This document shows, in pieces, positions 11,527-22,899 of a DNA stretch of 64,000 nucleotides. Numbering within the stretch: the first letter of the stretch is position 1; each line of letters starts with the position of its first letter. The stretch comes from Brasenia schreberi (Eukaryota; Streptophyta; Magnoliopsida; Nymphaeales; Cabombaceae): positions 4,861,501 through 4,925,500 of the forward strand of contig JAYKKT010000041.1 in assembly GCA_036023115.1 (NCBI GenBank). Direction: 5' to 3'. Under the pieces are notes generated by a model. That model ran no database searches, was not told the origin of the DNA, and saw only the letters and a program-made list of their open reading frames with translations. The translations under genes were made by a program, and so were the position numbers.

Positions 11527-14500
11527 TAGGGGTGTTCAAGGAATCACTCATACCAAACCAAATCGAACTGGCAGTTTAGTTCAATTCTAGATGTCAAACG
11601 GCCTAATTTAGTTCAGTCACAATTCCAGTGAACGGGACTGAACTGGTATCGAGAAAAGAAAGTTTTAATACCGTTGGAAAAACCACGAAACAAGGGGATC
11701 CATGTTCACAATAAAATGGGTCGTAAGGGTTTGAACAAATCATACCTGATCCTTTTGCTAAGATCAAGTGTAGTATCTATTCTTATCGTATTAATATCTA
11801 ATACATATCAGTGACCACATGAAACAAAACAACAACAACTAAGCCTTATCCCATACTACACGGGGTCAGCTACATACATGGATTCTTTGTTTCCACGAAG
11901 CCTTATCATGTGCCATGTTAGCCCTTAGCTCACAATAAGCTAGATCATTCTTTATTGTTTCTTTCCAACACTTTTGTGGTTGTCCTCTACCTATTTTAAT
12001 ACTTTTAAAATTTAGTTTTTCACACCTTCTTAAAGGTTCTTCTTTCTATATGCACAAACCATCTTAAATAGTATTCTCTTATTTTATCCTCTATTGGTGT
12101 CACTCGTAATTTGTTTCTAATAACCTCATTATGTATACGGTTTTTACTTGTATGACCACTCATCCATCTCAACATCTTCATTTCTGTCACAGACATCTTT
12201 TGTACATATTAATGATTAACTGCCCAACATTCAGAACCATAAAACATGACAGGTTTAATTGCTGCTCTATAATATTTACCTTTTAACTTTAATGACATCT
12301 TCTTATCACAAAGAATACCTGATGCTCATTTCCATTTTAACCAATCATCATTCATTTTATGCGTAACATCTCCATTAGTTTTTTCATCACTCTGAAAAAT
12401 TGACCCTAGGTATTTAAAACTTTTTTTTTGGGAGATGCAATGTGTGCCAATTTTAATTTTTATGTCCTCTGAAATAATCAAATAAGCAAACTTACATTCC
12501 ATATATTTTGTCTTTGTTCTACTAAGTCGGAAGCCTTTGCTTTCTAATGTTTCTCCCATAGTTCCAATTTTGTATTAACTTTTTCCTTATACTCCTAAAT
12601 TAACACAATATCATCCACAAATAACATACACCAAGGTACTTCATCTTGAATATGTTTTGTTAACTGATCAATTACCATTATAAATAAGTATAGACTTAAA
12701 GTTGATCCTTGATTTAACCCAATATTAACTTCAAAGAAGTCTGTCATTCCTTCGTGAGTCCTCACACATGTTTTTATACCATCGTACATGTCTCTTATAA
12801 GGTTTATGTATGTCAATGGGATACCTCTTTTTTCCAAGATTCTTCAAAGAACCTCCCTCGATACTCTATCGTAAGCTTTTTCTAGATCAATAAATATCAT
12901 ATGAATATCTTTTTGTTTTGCTCTAAAATATTCCATAAGACGTCTCAAAAAGTGAATCACTTTAACAATAGATCTGCCTGGTATGAATCCAAATTGGTTC
13001 TCTGTTATACTCGATACTTATCTTAACCTATATTCGATAATTCTTTTCTACAATAACTCATTAACTTGATACCTATTTCTCATAGGATTTTCTAAACTTC
13101 TATAGGAATATTGTCTGATCCTACCGATTTACCACCCTTTATATGTTTAAGAGCCTCTTTGACTTCGTTCTTTTGAATATGCCAGTAGAAATTATGGTTT
13201 ATATACTTTTCTAATTTGGCTAATTCTCCTAAGCTAATACTAACATCTTTATTTTCATTAAAAATCTTATAAAAATAATTTTTCTATCTATTTCTTATAT
13301 CATCATTTGCCACTAGAATTTTTTTATCCTCATCTTTGATGTATCTAACAGAATTAAGATCTTTAATTTTCTTATCTCTAGCCCTAACTATCCTAAAAAA
13401 TATCTCTTTCACCCTCTTTTGAGTTGAATTTTTTTATATAAATTCTCATAAATTTTAGCTTTTACTTCACTGACGGCCTTTTTTGCTTTTTTCTTTACTT
13501 TCTTATACGCCTTTAAAGTTTCACTAGTTTTATTAGTATAATATAATTTGGAGCGTGCCCTCTTTGCCTTATTTTATTTTGCACTACTTCACTCCACTAC
13601 CAAGCTTCTTTTTGTGCCGGTACACCTCCCTTAGATTCACCTAACACATATTTCGCCACTTTCCTAATATGTATAGTTATATTGTTCCATATATCACAAG
13701 GTGTACCAACATAATTCCAAGCATCTTCTTAAAGGACTTTCTGTTTAAATATATCTTCTTTCTCGCTTTTGATGTTCCAACGTTTAGTCTAAATAGCTCG
13801 ATGCACTCTTTTCTTCTTTGTCCATTTTTTTATTTGTAAATCCATAACTAAAAGTCTATGTTGGGTGGTTAAGTTTTTTCTTAGAATTACCTTGCCCATT
13901 TAAGCCTCCTCCTAAATAAATCATCTCTCTTTGTGGAATTCTTTAAATCACCCTATCTAACTCTTCCCAAAAAGCCTTTATACTATCTTCTAGTCCTACT
14001 TAGGATGCGTAAGCACAAACTATATTCAAACCTCTGTTCATAACACTGATTTCAACATCATGATTCAATCACCATAAGGTTGTATGTCTACTACACTATC
14101 CTTTATTTGTTTCGAGCCTTTTCCTTACTTGAGTACCATAATTTAAAACTTATATCTTCAATCTCCTTTGCTTTTTGTCCAACCCATTTTGTCACTTTCA
14201 AATATAGAATATGAATCTTTCTCCGAATCATAGTATCTATCACCTCTATTAGCTTACCGAACAATGTTCCGATATTCCAAGAATCAATATAAATCTTATT
14301 ATCTAGAACTACCTTCTTTACCCCCTCTATCCGTCTATATTAAAAATGCGGAGACCCTCTCTCTAATTTATTCACTACATTCGGGCGGCAATGTAGTGGG
14401 ACTAACTTCTTTACCCATACCCGTCTATGATGTGGAAACTCTATTTGCAATTGATTCACTACATCCAGGCGAAAATATAGTAGCCCTTGTTTTTTTTTCA

Positions 14501-14924
14501 CTATATTCGGGCTCTACAACATGTCACTAGATGGGAACGCCCCAACGCAATGCTCATAATTTGTATAATCCATGGTATAAAAATCTGACAAAGTTTTATG
14601 CCGGCTGTCGAAAGTCTAACACAATCCGCCTTCTTTATCCGAAATTGGGACCGGCCGTGCAAGGGTGATCCCTTAGATGGGCAGAGTTAATCACGGACCA
14701 CATGACATAAAAATAATTTTTTTTGGAGAAGAGTAATGGTCTTTAGCTAAACCCTAAAAAAATAGAATTTTGGTTCAAAACCACACCAAGTTCAATTTGA
14801 TTAAGTTCTGTTCTAATCATGCACCGCCTTAGTTCGGTTCTTAAAATATTAGAATCAAGTAGCGGTTTGATTCGAGGTTTAGGTTAAATCCGAACCAAAC
14901 GAAACGAAACCGTAAACACCCCTA
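11527..14924. mobile_element. Non-autonomous hAT-like element, interrupted by an RTE LINE
   Basis: It begins TAGGGGTGTT (11527-11536) and ends with the reverse complement (14915-14924), the terminal type common in plant hAT elements. The 8-bp flanks are cattcaat (11519-11526) and ccttcaat (14925-14932), a 7/8 match, and 8 bp is the hAT target-site length. Subterminal DNA on both sides is full of gaacc/ggttc words typical of hAT MITEs. Without the nested LINE the element is about 515 bp and has no transposase. Confidence 0.8.
11823..14695 (-). mobile_element. RTE-clade LINE, copy A, near full length and decayed
   Basis: The 3' end (left) has the (GTT)n-like tail seen as aacaacaacaacta, and the 5' end (right) matches the start of copy B. 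A 10-bp target duplication gaccacatga flanks it (11813-11822 and 14696-14705). Readable pieces of the endonuclease-RT protein include [25 protein letters not shown] and the RT active-site box changed to FVDD (ordinary: FADD). Many stops interrupt it. Relative to copy B it lacks about 132 bp in the region before the RT core. It lies inside the hAT element and so inserted later. Confidence 0.9.
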
Positions 14925-15329
14925 CCTTCAATATCATTTCATTCTCCACCAGACCAGCAACAACACATGTATAAGAAGAATGTGCGATCACTCGCGTAGT
15001 TTTCTGTTCACCACAATGAACTCCTTCGATCTAGAGAAAGAAAGAATAGAGAAGAAAGCCTAGAGATTATAACCTGTTCTTAGTTTGAAGCACAACAACA
15101 AAAGCAATTGAAACTCTGGTGAGATCGACGGATCTTCGGCGAAGGCACTCCTTCCATTTGGGCGTGCATGATAGAGACAACAGGCAAGAGAAAGATTTGA
15201 GTTATTGGGAGAGGAGAAGAGAAATCTCTAGAGAGATTAGGGCTAAGGAAAACCCGCGCAGGAGGGGTCAGAACAAGATATTGCACACCAGATCTGTAAC
15301 GCGATTTCACTCTATTGTGTAACGGATTA

Positions 15330-15498
15330 GCTTGGGATTTTCCCTCGCTAAGGCTAAAATAGCGAGGGATCTCCTATTCGTGGCAATTCTATGGCCTTTT
15401 AACTAGGAAATTCCAAAGGCCAGGTTCCTTGGCTAAGTTTTGCAAGGGAATAATTCCTTTGTCACCTTCCCTTGCAGAACTCATACTTTGTTGTAGTG
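15330..15498. mobile_element. One terminus of a CACTA (En/Spm) element
   Basis: The segment ends tttgttgtagtg (15487-15498), the reverse complement of CACTACAACAAA, a typical CACTA terminal repeat. Just inside lie short inverted repeats: tccctcgcta/tagcgaggga (15341-15350, 15360-15369) and tgcaagggaa/ttcccttgca (15441-15450, 15467-15476), like CACTA subterminal repeats. The opposite end was not found, so this is a fragment. Confidence 0.5.
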
Positions 15499-18400
15499 GA
15501 GTAGTTAGGAGCTAAATGAGGAAGACGTGCCATGGTGAGGAACAAAAAAAATACAAATAAAATAAATGTAATCCAAGACAAATTCAAAAGAATATGTGGT
15601 CAACGCTTCACGGGAGAGAAAATAAAGGAAATGATCAAGAATCTCAACATGAATTCGGAGAAGTCTCAAGGACTAAGCGTGTTCTTGAGGTTAGATGCTA
15701 CAGTATGTTGTAGAGAAGCTTTTGCATGTTGAAGTTAGAACGTCGTTGTTCATATAGAGAGCTTCATGTTTATCAATGAGAGCAAGTGGATCTAAATCTT
15801 ATTTCTTGTGTATGTTGCAGCAAAACTACGTGAGGCAGTTGATAACTTTTATTAAGTCTACAAAATCGCACTGGTCTCTTGTTTGCAGAAGTTATTTTTG
15901 GTATATATTAAAGAGATGGTCGAGTCATTTTGTTGATTAATAGTGTATAGAAATGGGTCAGCTCAATTTCTATCTTGTCAAAAATGACAAAGTGTAGGAG
16001 TACCTTGAGTCACTTTTTTTGTTGGGAGGATCTCCAGTGGGTGGAATCCTTTAGATTTTTCTTGTCTATGCCTTTTGTTGTAAAGTGGTAAAGGTATCTT
16101 AACCCATCTTCCTAATAAAAAAAATGGGATTACTATTTGCACACTCGAAATTACTATACACATTTTTTAGAAATTCGTCTTTCTCTCTTCATTGCTTTGC
16201 TGACTTTTGTTTTTCTATTAATGCTGATCTTTTGTTCTACTCTTTGTTTTATAATTAAATGATACATAATAGAATTTTATCGATGCTCTATCACCTTTTC
16301 TTGTAGAAAAAAGAAGAAAAGAGAAAGAAAAAAAGGTTCGGATCTTTGACTTAATAAAATATTTTATCTTTTAAAAATATGTTTATGAATTTGCTTTTTT
16401 TTTTTTAATTTGATATCATCGATTTGATAACTATTGAGTTGCTGCAAGTCGGGTGGAAACACAACTGTCTCCCTAATTAGAGAGACATTGTTGACATCTT
16501 CCCATTTAGAGAGATATAACTGAGCAATTGCGTATTTGTCTTTAAATAATAATAATAAAAAGAAGATTTTTTTTTGATGAAGGACTTATAATATTCATTT
16601 TTTGTGTCTAATTAACAATCCAACTTCAAATAAAATAGTTTTTTTAATTCAACGAGAAAGTTTTTAATTATTTTAAAAATTTGTTAATTTTTTTCCCGAA
16701 TGTTGAATATAAATTGGTAATGCAAAAAAAATTTCGAACGATTGTTTCGAGGTCCAAGGAGTTGTCGAAAGATGTAAAAAATAATACCATGTGAGAGAAA
16801 TTGTGTCAAAAGATGTAAAAATAATTTGTGCATACCAATTCTCTGTAAAAAAAATACCATAGAATCAAGAAAACCTCTTTCTGGTACAAGAGACAAAGGT
16901 TACAAATATAAGTTATGTCCCACTAGTGACTGTTTAGTGCAACTTATCACATATGCATCAACCATATGGAAGGTGGTGTCAGAGTTAGGCCAAGAAGTCC
17001 CAATGGCTTCTTGAAGCAAGCTTATGTTTCCTTCTTGTAGAAAGACCTCTCTACTAAATTTTCCTTATATATATATATATATATATGTTTTGTCCCTCCA
17101 GTAAAGGTTTAGCCCATCTTATCAGTCCTATGCATTAGCAACATGGAAGGTGGTATTAGGGTCAAGATATGAAGTGCTAATGGCATCTCGATGCTTTTGT
17201 AAAGCAAGCTTATCTGCAGCTTGGTTTCCTTCTCGTGGAGTATGTATGACATTAACCATCAATAGAAAAGATCTTCACCATTGCATATTAGACATGGGTG
17301 ATTCAAAAGCATTTGTTATTGACATCGTGTTGAACAAGATGGCGAGGCTTTTCCTTCGAAAATTGACTAGAAATTACAATCTACTCAGTTTTATCAATTT
17401 TAATTTGAGAGGATAAAGTGAATGGTGTTTTGGAACCATCTCTAGAAAAAAAATTGGCTATGATTTTAACAAGTAAGAATGTTTTGGGGATTAACAAAAC
17501 CATTCGAGTTCGGGATGAATTGGTATGGTTGCTTAATTGTGATATCCAGGTCGGATCGATCTGAACTGAATTGGGACAAATCTAGTCCCCACCACCAAGG
17601 CAGGGCTCTATCATCCCCCTTCCCGGTGTCCACAAAGCGGCACAGGTGGAGGCTTCGGGTGCATTCTCACATGCAAGAGAAAATGAGCGAGACGGCGTTC
17701 AGTTCAGCCGCTGCGAGCAGGTTTTCATCGACAAGAAGCAATCAAGGGACATTGAAAAATAGAAAAGAAACAACTACTTTGCAAGGAATTTCTCACGACA
17801 ATTTCCCTCTCCTTTTTCATTTTCTAGAGAAATTTTTTACTGCAAACCTGCCGCTGGCCTAAATGAGAAGACGAGAGGCAGTCAGAGCAAATGGGTCTGT
17901 CTTTCAATCCTGCCAAGCCTAGAAGTTGCTGCAAAAATGGTGTTTTGCTATGGTTTCTTGCGTTGCACACCCCCCTCCTCTTCCTTTTGTGATCCTGGTG
18001 AAGCTGTTGCGGAATAGCGGATTCTTTTTTGAGGAAAATGGTTGTAGAGAGAGAGAAACCCGATACCGATAGGATCCTTGGGCGGTTGTTAGAACATAAG
18101 AAGACGACGAAGAGAACGACAACTGGTTCATGCCGTGTCTAGGATGGACATGACAATGTCTAATTAACACGTCTTGATGGCAACACGGCGTTCCGATGGT
18201 GGTCAGGTTCACGGTAGCCCACTCAAGTTATTTAGTGAGTGGATCTGGATCTCTTAAATAGATCCGAATACAGTTTTTTGGGTTGTTTGGAGGTTGTTTT
18301 CAATATGGTTGAACAATTGAGAATGTAATTAGATATAGAATACTAATACCTTGATGTAGAGAATAAATCAAGGTGATTTGGGGAGATTTTCTTATTGGGA

Positions 18401-21400
18401 TGTGGATATGACGGGTGTTTAGGTAGGTGTATGTCTTTCATCTTTGAATGCATGCTAGTGATAGTTTTGCTTGATTTCAATAACACTATGAGCTTGTTTA
18501 TTACTGATTTAAAATTAATATATATGGTTGCTTACTAGGTGTATTGTAATGATTTTATACTTAAATTGAGCATGGCTACCTGCTTTGCAGTGCTATGGGA
18601 TGCTGTTGAAAGGTGGATGTTTGTTAACCTAGAGGTCCATGTGTATGACGTGAAATATCAATGGAGATGGAGCTGTAGTGTATATCTTTTTTCTCTAGAT
18701 GAGTTGCGACAGTTGGGGGGATTTGGATTTATGGTTGGGCCGGGTGATGTGAACTTGTTAGCTAGTTTGACAGCTCGTGTTGTATTGTACGATATAACTA
18801 GTTAGAGACTTTTATATCAATTCCGTAAACTAGTGGGAGTAGCGAGTGTTTGCAATCAAAACTGTATTGACACTTATTAAACATATAGATGATAAACTAT
18901 ATTTGTGATGTATTCTCAAATTGATGTATGTGAGAGATTTAGTTTATGAATGTAATGAATAAAAGCATGACCCTTTGTGTATATATGTTTTTAGAGACTA
19001 TTTACTTATGTGAACCGGAGGAAGTCGCTTGATGGCCCTGTATGGAGCTTATGAACCGTGAGGCTGGTCAAAAGAAGGGGTGTAGAACTTCTACAATATG
19101 GTGGCAGTGGTGGATAAAGTGTACGTCTTGATATCGGAACTAAAACGCATCATGGATAAATGTATGGTCATGTATCACATGTTTACAATGTGTGAAATGC
19201 GAGTTGGATCGGGTTTGATGGACCCCACCTAACCCAGGTCCCACATGGCTACCGATTGTTCGAAACGATTGATGGTGGCTAAGGAACACCTATCATGGCC
19301 ATCAATTGTCATCATGGAGGGCAACATAAACCGCTTCCCACACACTCCTAGCTGCAGGGGTTAAAAGAGAGGGAGAGGGAGAGAGAGAAGGAAGAAACAC
19401 ACGGGGAAGAGAAAGAGAGGTAGAGAGAATGGTGAAAGAGAGGAAAACCACCGAGAATACCAGAATTCTCCAAAAAATGATTGATCGAAGGGGAAAAAAG
19501 GTTGGCTTCGTCTATTAAAGGGCTAAGGTATAAATTTCATTTCTTTTGGGGAAAAAGGAGTCGGCTACCCCTTTTCTTGTCTTTTTCGGTGAGACCACCG
19601 GCAATGGATGACTGTCACGGGGGACAAATGGCCCGCCTGTCAACAGCAGACCTATTGGCTGTAGTGGAAGGAAATGAACCAGCCAAAATGACCGGGCTTT
19701 GGCGATTGAACTGGTGGCCGGCGGGTGGACCTACATATTGTATCGTGTCGACCCCCACTGTGTCATGTTAGGTTCGGATGACACCGAACAGGACACCAAA
19801 ACAGTGTCCTTATAGAGATACGGTTCCAAACTCGGGTCTACAATGAACCAAGATCCATTTTAAAATAGATTTGAATTTGGATTATTTTACTAGATCCAAA
19901 CAAGACTATATGGATCCAAATTGGACTTTTGGGGTTTTCAAGCTCGTTTGAGATTCAATTTCGACGTGGTTTGATATGTTAGGTTTGTATTTGAATGTAG
20001 AATAATAATATTATGTTTTTATCATGATTTAGGGATTAAATTGAGCCCATTAAGGGGAGTTAGCACGCTTATATTTGGATCTGCATACAGATATTAGGTG
20101 GGTGGATATGTTATCTTTTCGGTTATGTGCTAGAGGTAGTTTTAATTGCTTTTACATGATGCATGAGATTGTAAAATATTTATTAATGCTTTTAAATGGG
20201 TATATATGTGTTGGTTTGTGAAATATCCTTTAAAATACTTTGATGATTATATGGATGTATGACATGAGTGTGCTTGTGTGCGAGTAAACCACTTGATAAG
20301 TATAGATCTATCTTTCACGACAGTATGGAACGTCGATGGATTATAGCTGGACGTATATGTTAGTGTTAGCTCATTGGTTGCTATTGTAGGCGAGGGAAAT
20401 ACTATCGATATGGATCTACTTTTCATGATATTATATGACGTTAGTAGATCGTAGATAGACGTATCGGATAGTCCTAACTTATATATGTGTTGAGTTGTAT
20501 TGGCTACTTCATTGGTTAAGATAGTTTGCACTTATTATTGTATTGAGTAACTCATGTCGGTTATGACATACCTAAGTTGGGGAGAAGTGGAACTAGTCAA
20601 TGAGAGTAGAGAGTTTATATATAGTAGAATGAATTTGATACTTGATTTTAATGTGTGATTTTGATATGAATATGTTATTTTCACATAATCGAATATATAT
20701 GACCTCTCTGGATGTGGATGTAGATGTAGATGTGGATATGGTTATGTGGACCTTGGGAAATAGCCTAGTAGATGTTATTATGGATATGAGATGTGACTCT
20801 AGAGATATTGTTGTGCTTATAATTGAATCCATGACTTTATTAGTGGGGTATTCGGATACTTTTGTCCCATGTACCCGAAGGGCTGGACTTGGTGGACCCT
20901 TGTGAGACACTAAGATCTTGAGCTCAACACACTCAGGGCATTGTCGGAAGTCATGTGGCTAAACAGGAGTATTGTGCAGGTAACTCTATTGCATGACAGT
21001 GGTTTGTTAAACTATAAAGTTTATGATATTAAAACTAAGTTGCATATTGATGAGTGTATGCATGCATGTTTAGTAATGATATTGATTTTGTTAGATGTAT
21101 ATTTTTCACCACCTGGTTTGAAATGGTGCACGTCTCTAGTATGAATATATATGTAGAGAGATCACATCCATCTACGAGCACAGTGTGGTGCTTAAGTTTT
21201 ATTTTATATAAATTTTAGTTTATAGCCAATAGAGACGTTGAGCACGTGAGACGTTGAAGCAAGACTTTGTCTTCTGCTGCTAGATGGTAGGAGTTGATAG
21301 ACTCCTTGTAGTTTTGAATTTCGCCTTATTGGATCTTAAACTATATATAAATAAATGAACTTTTGACATGTCTTTGATTGTATGGGTTACATCACCTTCG

Positions 21401-21685
21401 TATTTGTTAATGATTCACGAGTATCAACCATGTGGCATGGACGGGTCCTATGTCATGTTGGTTGACACTTGTGGGACCTTACACAATGATATTGATGTTT
21501 GATTTGGAAATTTTATTAGTTTTATTTATGTGTATATATATACATATCATGTATGCTTTCAAGTATGGATGCTTTCAAGTATGGATGCCTCTAGCATGCA
21601 TTGGCAATAAAGAGATTACATCCATGTGGAACACAGTTGTTGGTGCTCATTCCCCGTTTATGTACTTTTTCATGTTTTACTTAGC
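15499..21685. other. Long gene-poor stretch, no gene recognised
   Basis: No protein family could be read in any frame. 17550-18200 and 19340-19800 are GC-richer with purine- or pyrimidine-rich runs and look like transcribed leader or LTR DNA, but no homologous pair or coding core was found. 15532-15732 and 21432-21755 hold short open frames with no recognisable motif. Confidence 0.35.
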
Positions 21686-22041
21686 AGATGGATGGAGGAG
21701 TTTGACACAGTTAAATATAGGTGATTGGATGTTTCTGCTAAAGATTTGTACATAAATAAACTATAAGTTGGATTTTTTTTTTATCTAATTGGATTATGTA
21801 AACCATGACTTGTCAACGGTAGATAGAATTCGGAAATGTGGGGTGATATCAGCCATAAACCTAGATGGATGGAGGAGTTTGACACAGTTAAATATAGGTG
21901 ATTGGATGTTTCTGCTAAAGATTTGTACATAAATAAACTATAAGTTGGATTTTTTTTATCTTATTGGATTATGTAAACCATGACTTGTCAACGGTAGATA
22001 GAATTCAGAAATGTGGGGTGATATCAACCATAAACCTAGAT
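21686..22041. repeat. 177-bp tandem duplication
   Basis: The unit starting agatggatggaggagtttg occurs at 21686 and 21863. The copies differ by a few bases, including the length of a T run and cagcc versus caacc. It lies directly upstream of the SNF2 pseudogene. Confidence 0.9.
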
Positions 22042-22192
22042 GTATCACTATATCCGTAATAAGTAATGTCGGTAAGCTGAAGGTTCAGTATTTGAGTTCT
22101 GTGAGTGCCTGAACCCTTTAAGTGAAAACTGAAAGGATGTTTTTATCAGGATATTTAGGTACATCTTTTGTCTGTCATATTCATAGTTTTAG

Positions 22193-22899
22193 CGGATCAC
22201 ATTGATGTTTCTTTGATTGATGAAGAAGATTTGCATATCATTCGTCGTTTGCATCAAGTAATTCTTTTTCTTCTTCCGATTCTTTGAATATTTTCCAAGT
22301 TATTAATTTCTGCTCTTTTTTACCTTTTATCTTTCTTACCGTTTTTCCCTCAGGTTAGAAGGTCATTTTTGCTAAGAAAGAAAAAAGATGATGTGGAGAA
22401 GTTCGTTCTCGAAAAAAATGTCATTTTGAGATGTGGCTTGTCAGCTTGACAGAAAGTATATTATAACGGATTACAAATGTAGGAAGAGTTGGATTGGAGT
22501 CAAGTGTGTTAATTCCTTAACTCATTATTTTAGTAGTCCATGGGTATTGATTTTCTTCTCTCCTATTGATGAGTTTTGCATTTGACAGCTTAACTTTCAT
22601 TTCTTATCGAAGTTGTTAGGTTCCTTCTGTATCCTTGTAGTTTTATCGTTTTCAATCATGTGCTTCTTTGTATGTGTATCTTTTTTATATAATCATAACG
22701 AATCGGTTGGACTGGATTTGTCTTGAACAAAGATTTTGTCTTTTGTACTCTGCAGGTAATAGAAATTAAAGATTATAATAAATTTGTTGTTAAGAAAATG
22801 TCGTAATCATCCTTACCTATTTATTGGTGAATATAACATGTATCAGAAAGAGTAAGAGCATCAAGAAAATTTGAGTTGCTTGATCGTTCGCTCCCTAAT
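22193..22899 (+). pseudogene. Fragment of a MINU1/2 (CHR12/CHR23)-type SNF2 chromatin-remodelling ATPase
   Basis: Three exon-like blocks with plausible splice sites match the middle of this nuclear DNA-dependent ATPase. Exon a (22193-22257, ag before, gt after) reads VSLIDEEDLHIIRRLHQ. Exon b (22354 to about 22503) reads RRSFLLRKKKDDVEKF, then ILRCGLSA, a TGA where the family has Trp, QKVYY and, after a frameshift, VGRVGLES. Exon c (about 22757-22899) reads LLRKCRNHPYLFIGEYNM and, after another frameshift, RASRKFELLDRSLPN. The family reads DEEELLIIRRLHH, FLLRRKKDEVEKFLP, NHPYLFVGDYNM and RASGKFELLDRLLP at these places. The helicase N-terminal motifs (GKT, DExH) and the C-terminal helicase motifs were not found. 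Order and phases fit a degraded genomic copy with introns, not a processed retrocopy. Confidence 0.8.

Noticed and set aside
15499..21685. Host gene hypothesised at 17.5-18.2 kb because of higher GC and open frames
   Set aside because: Frames on both strands contain no conserved motif and no consistent exon chain.
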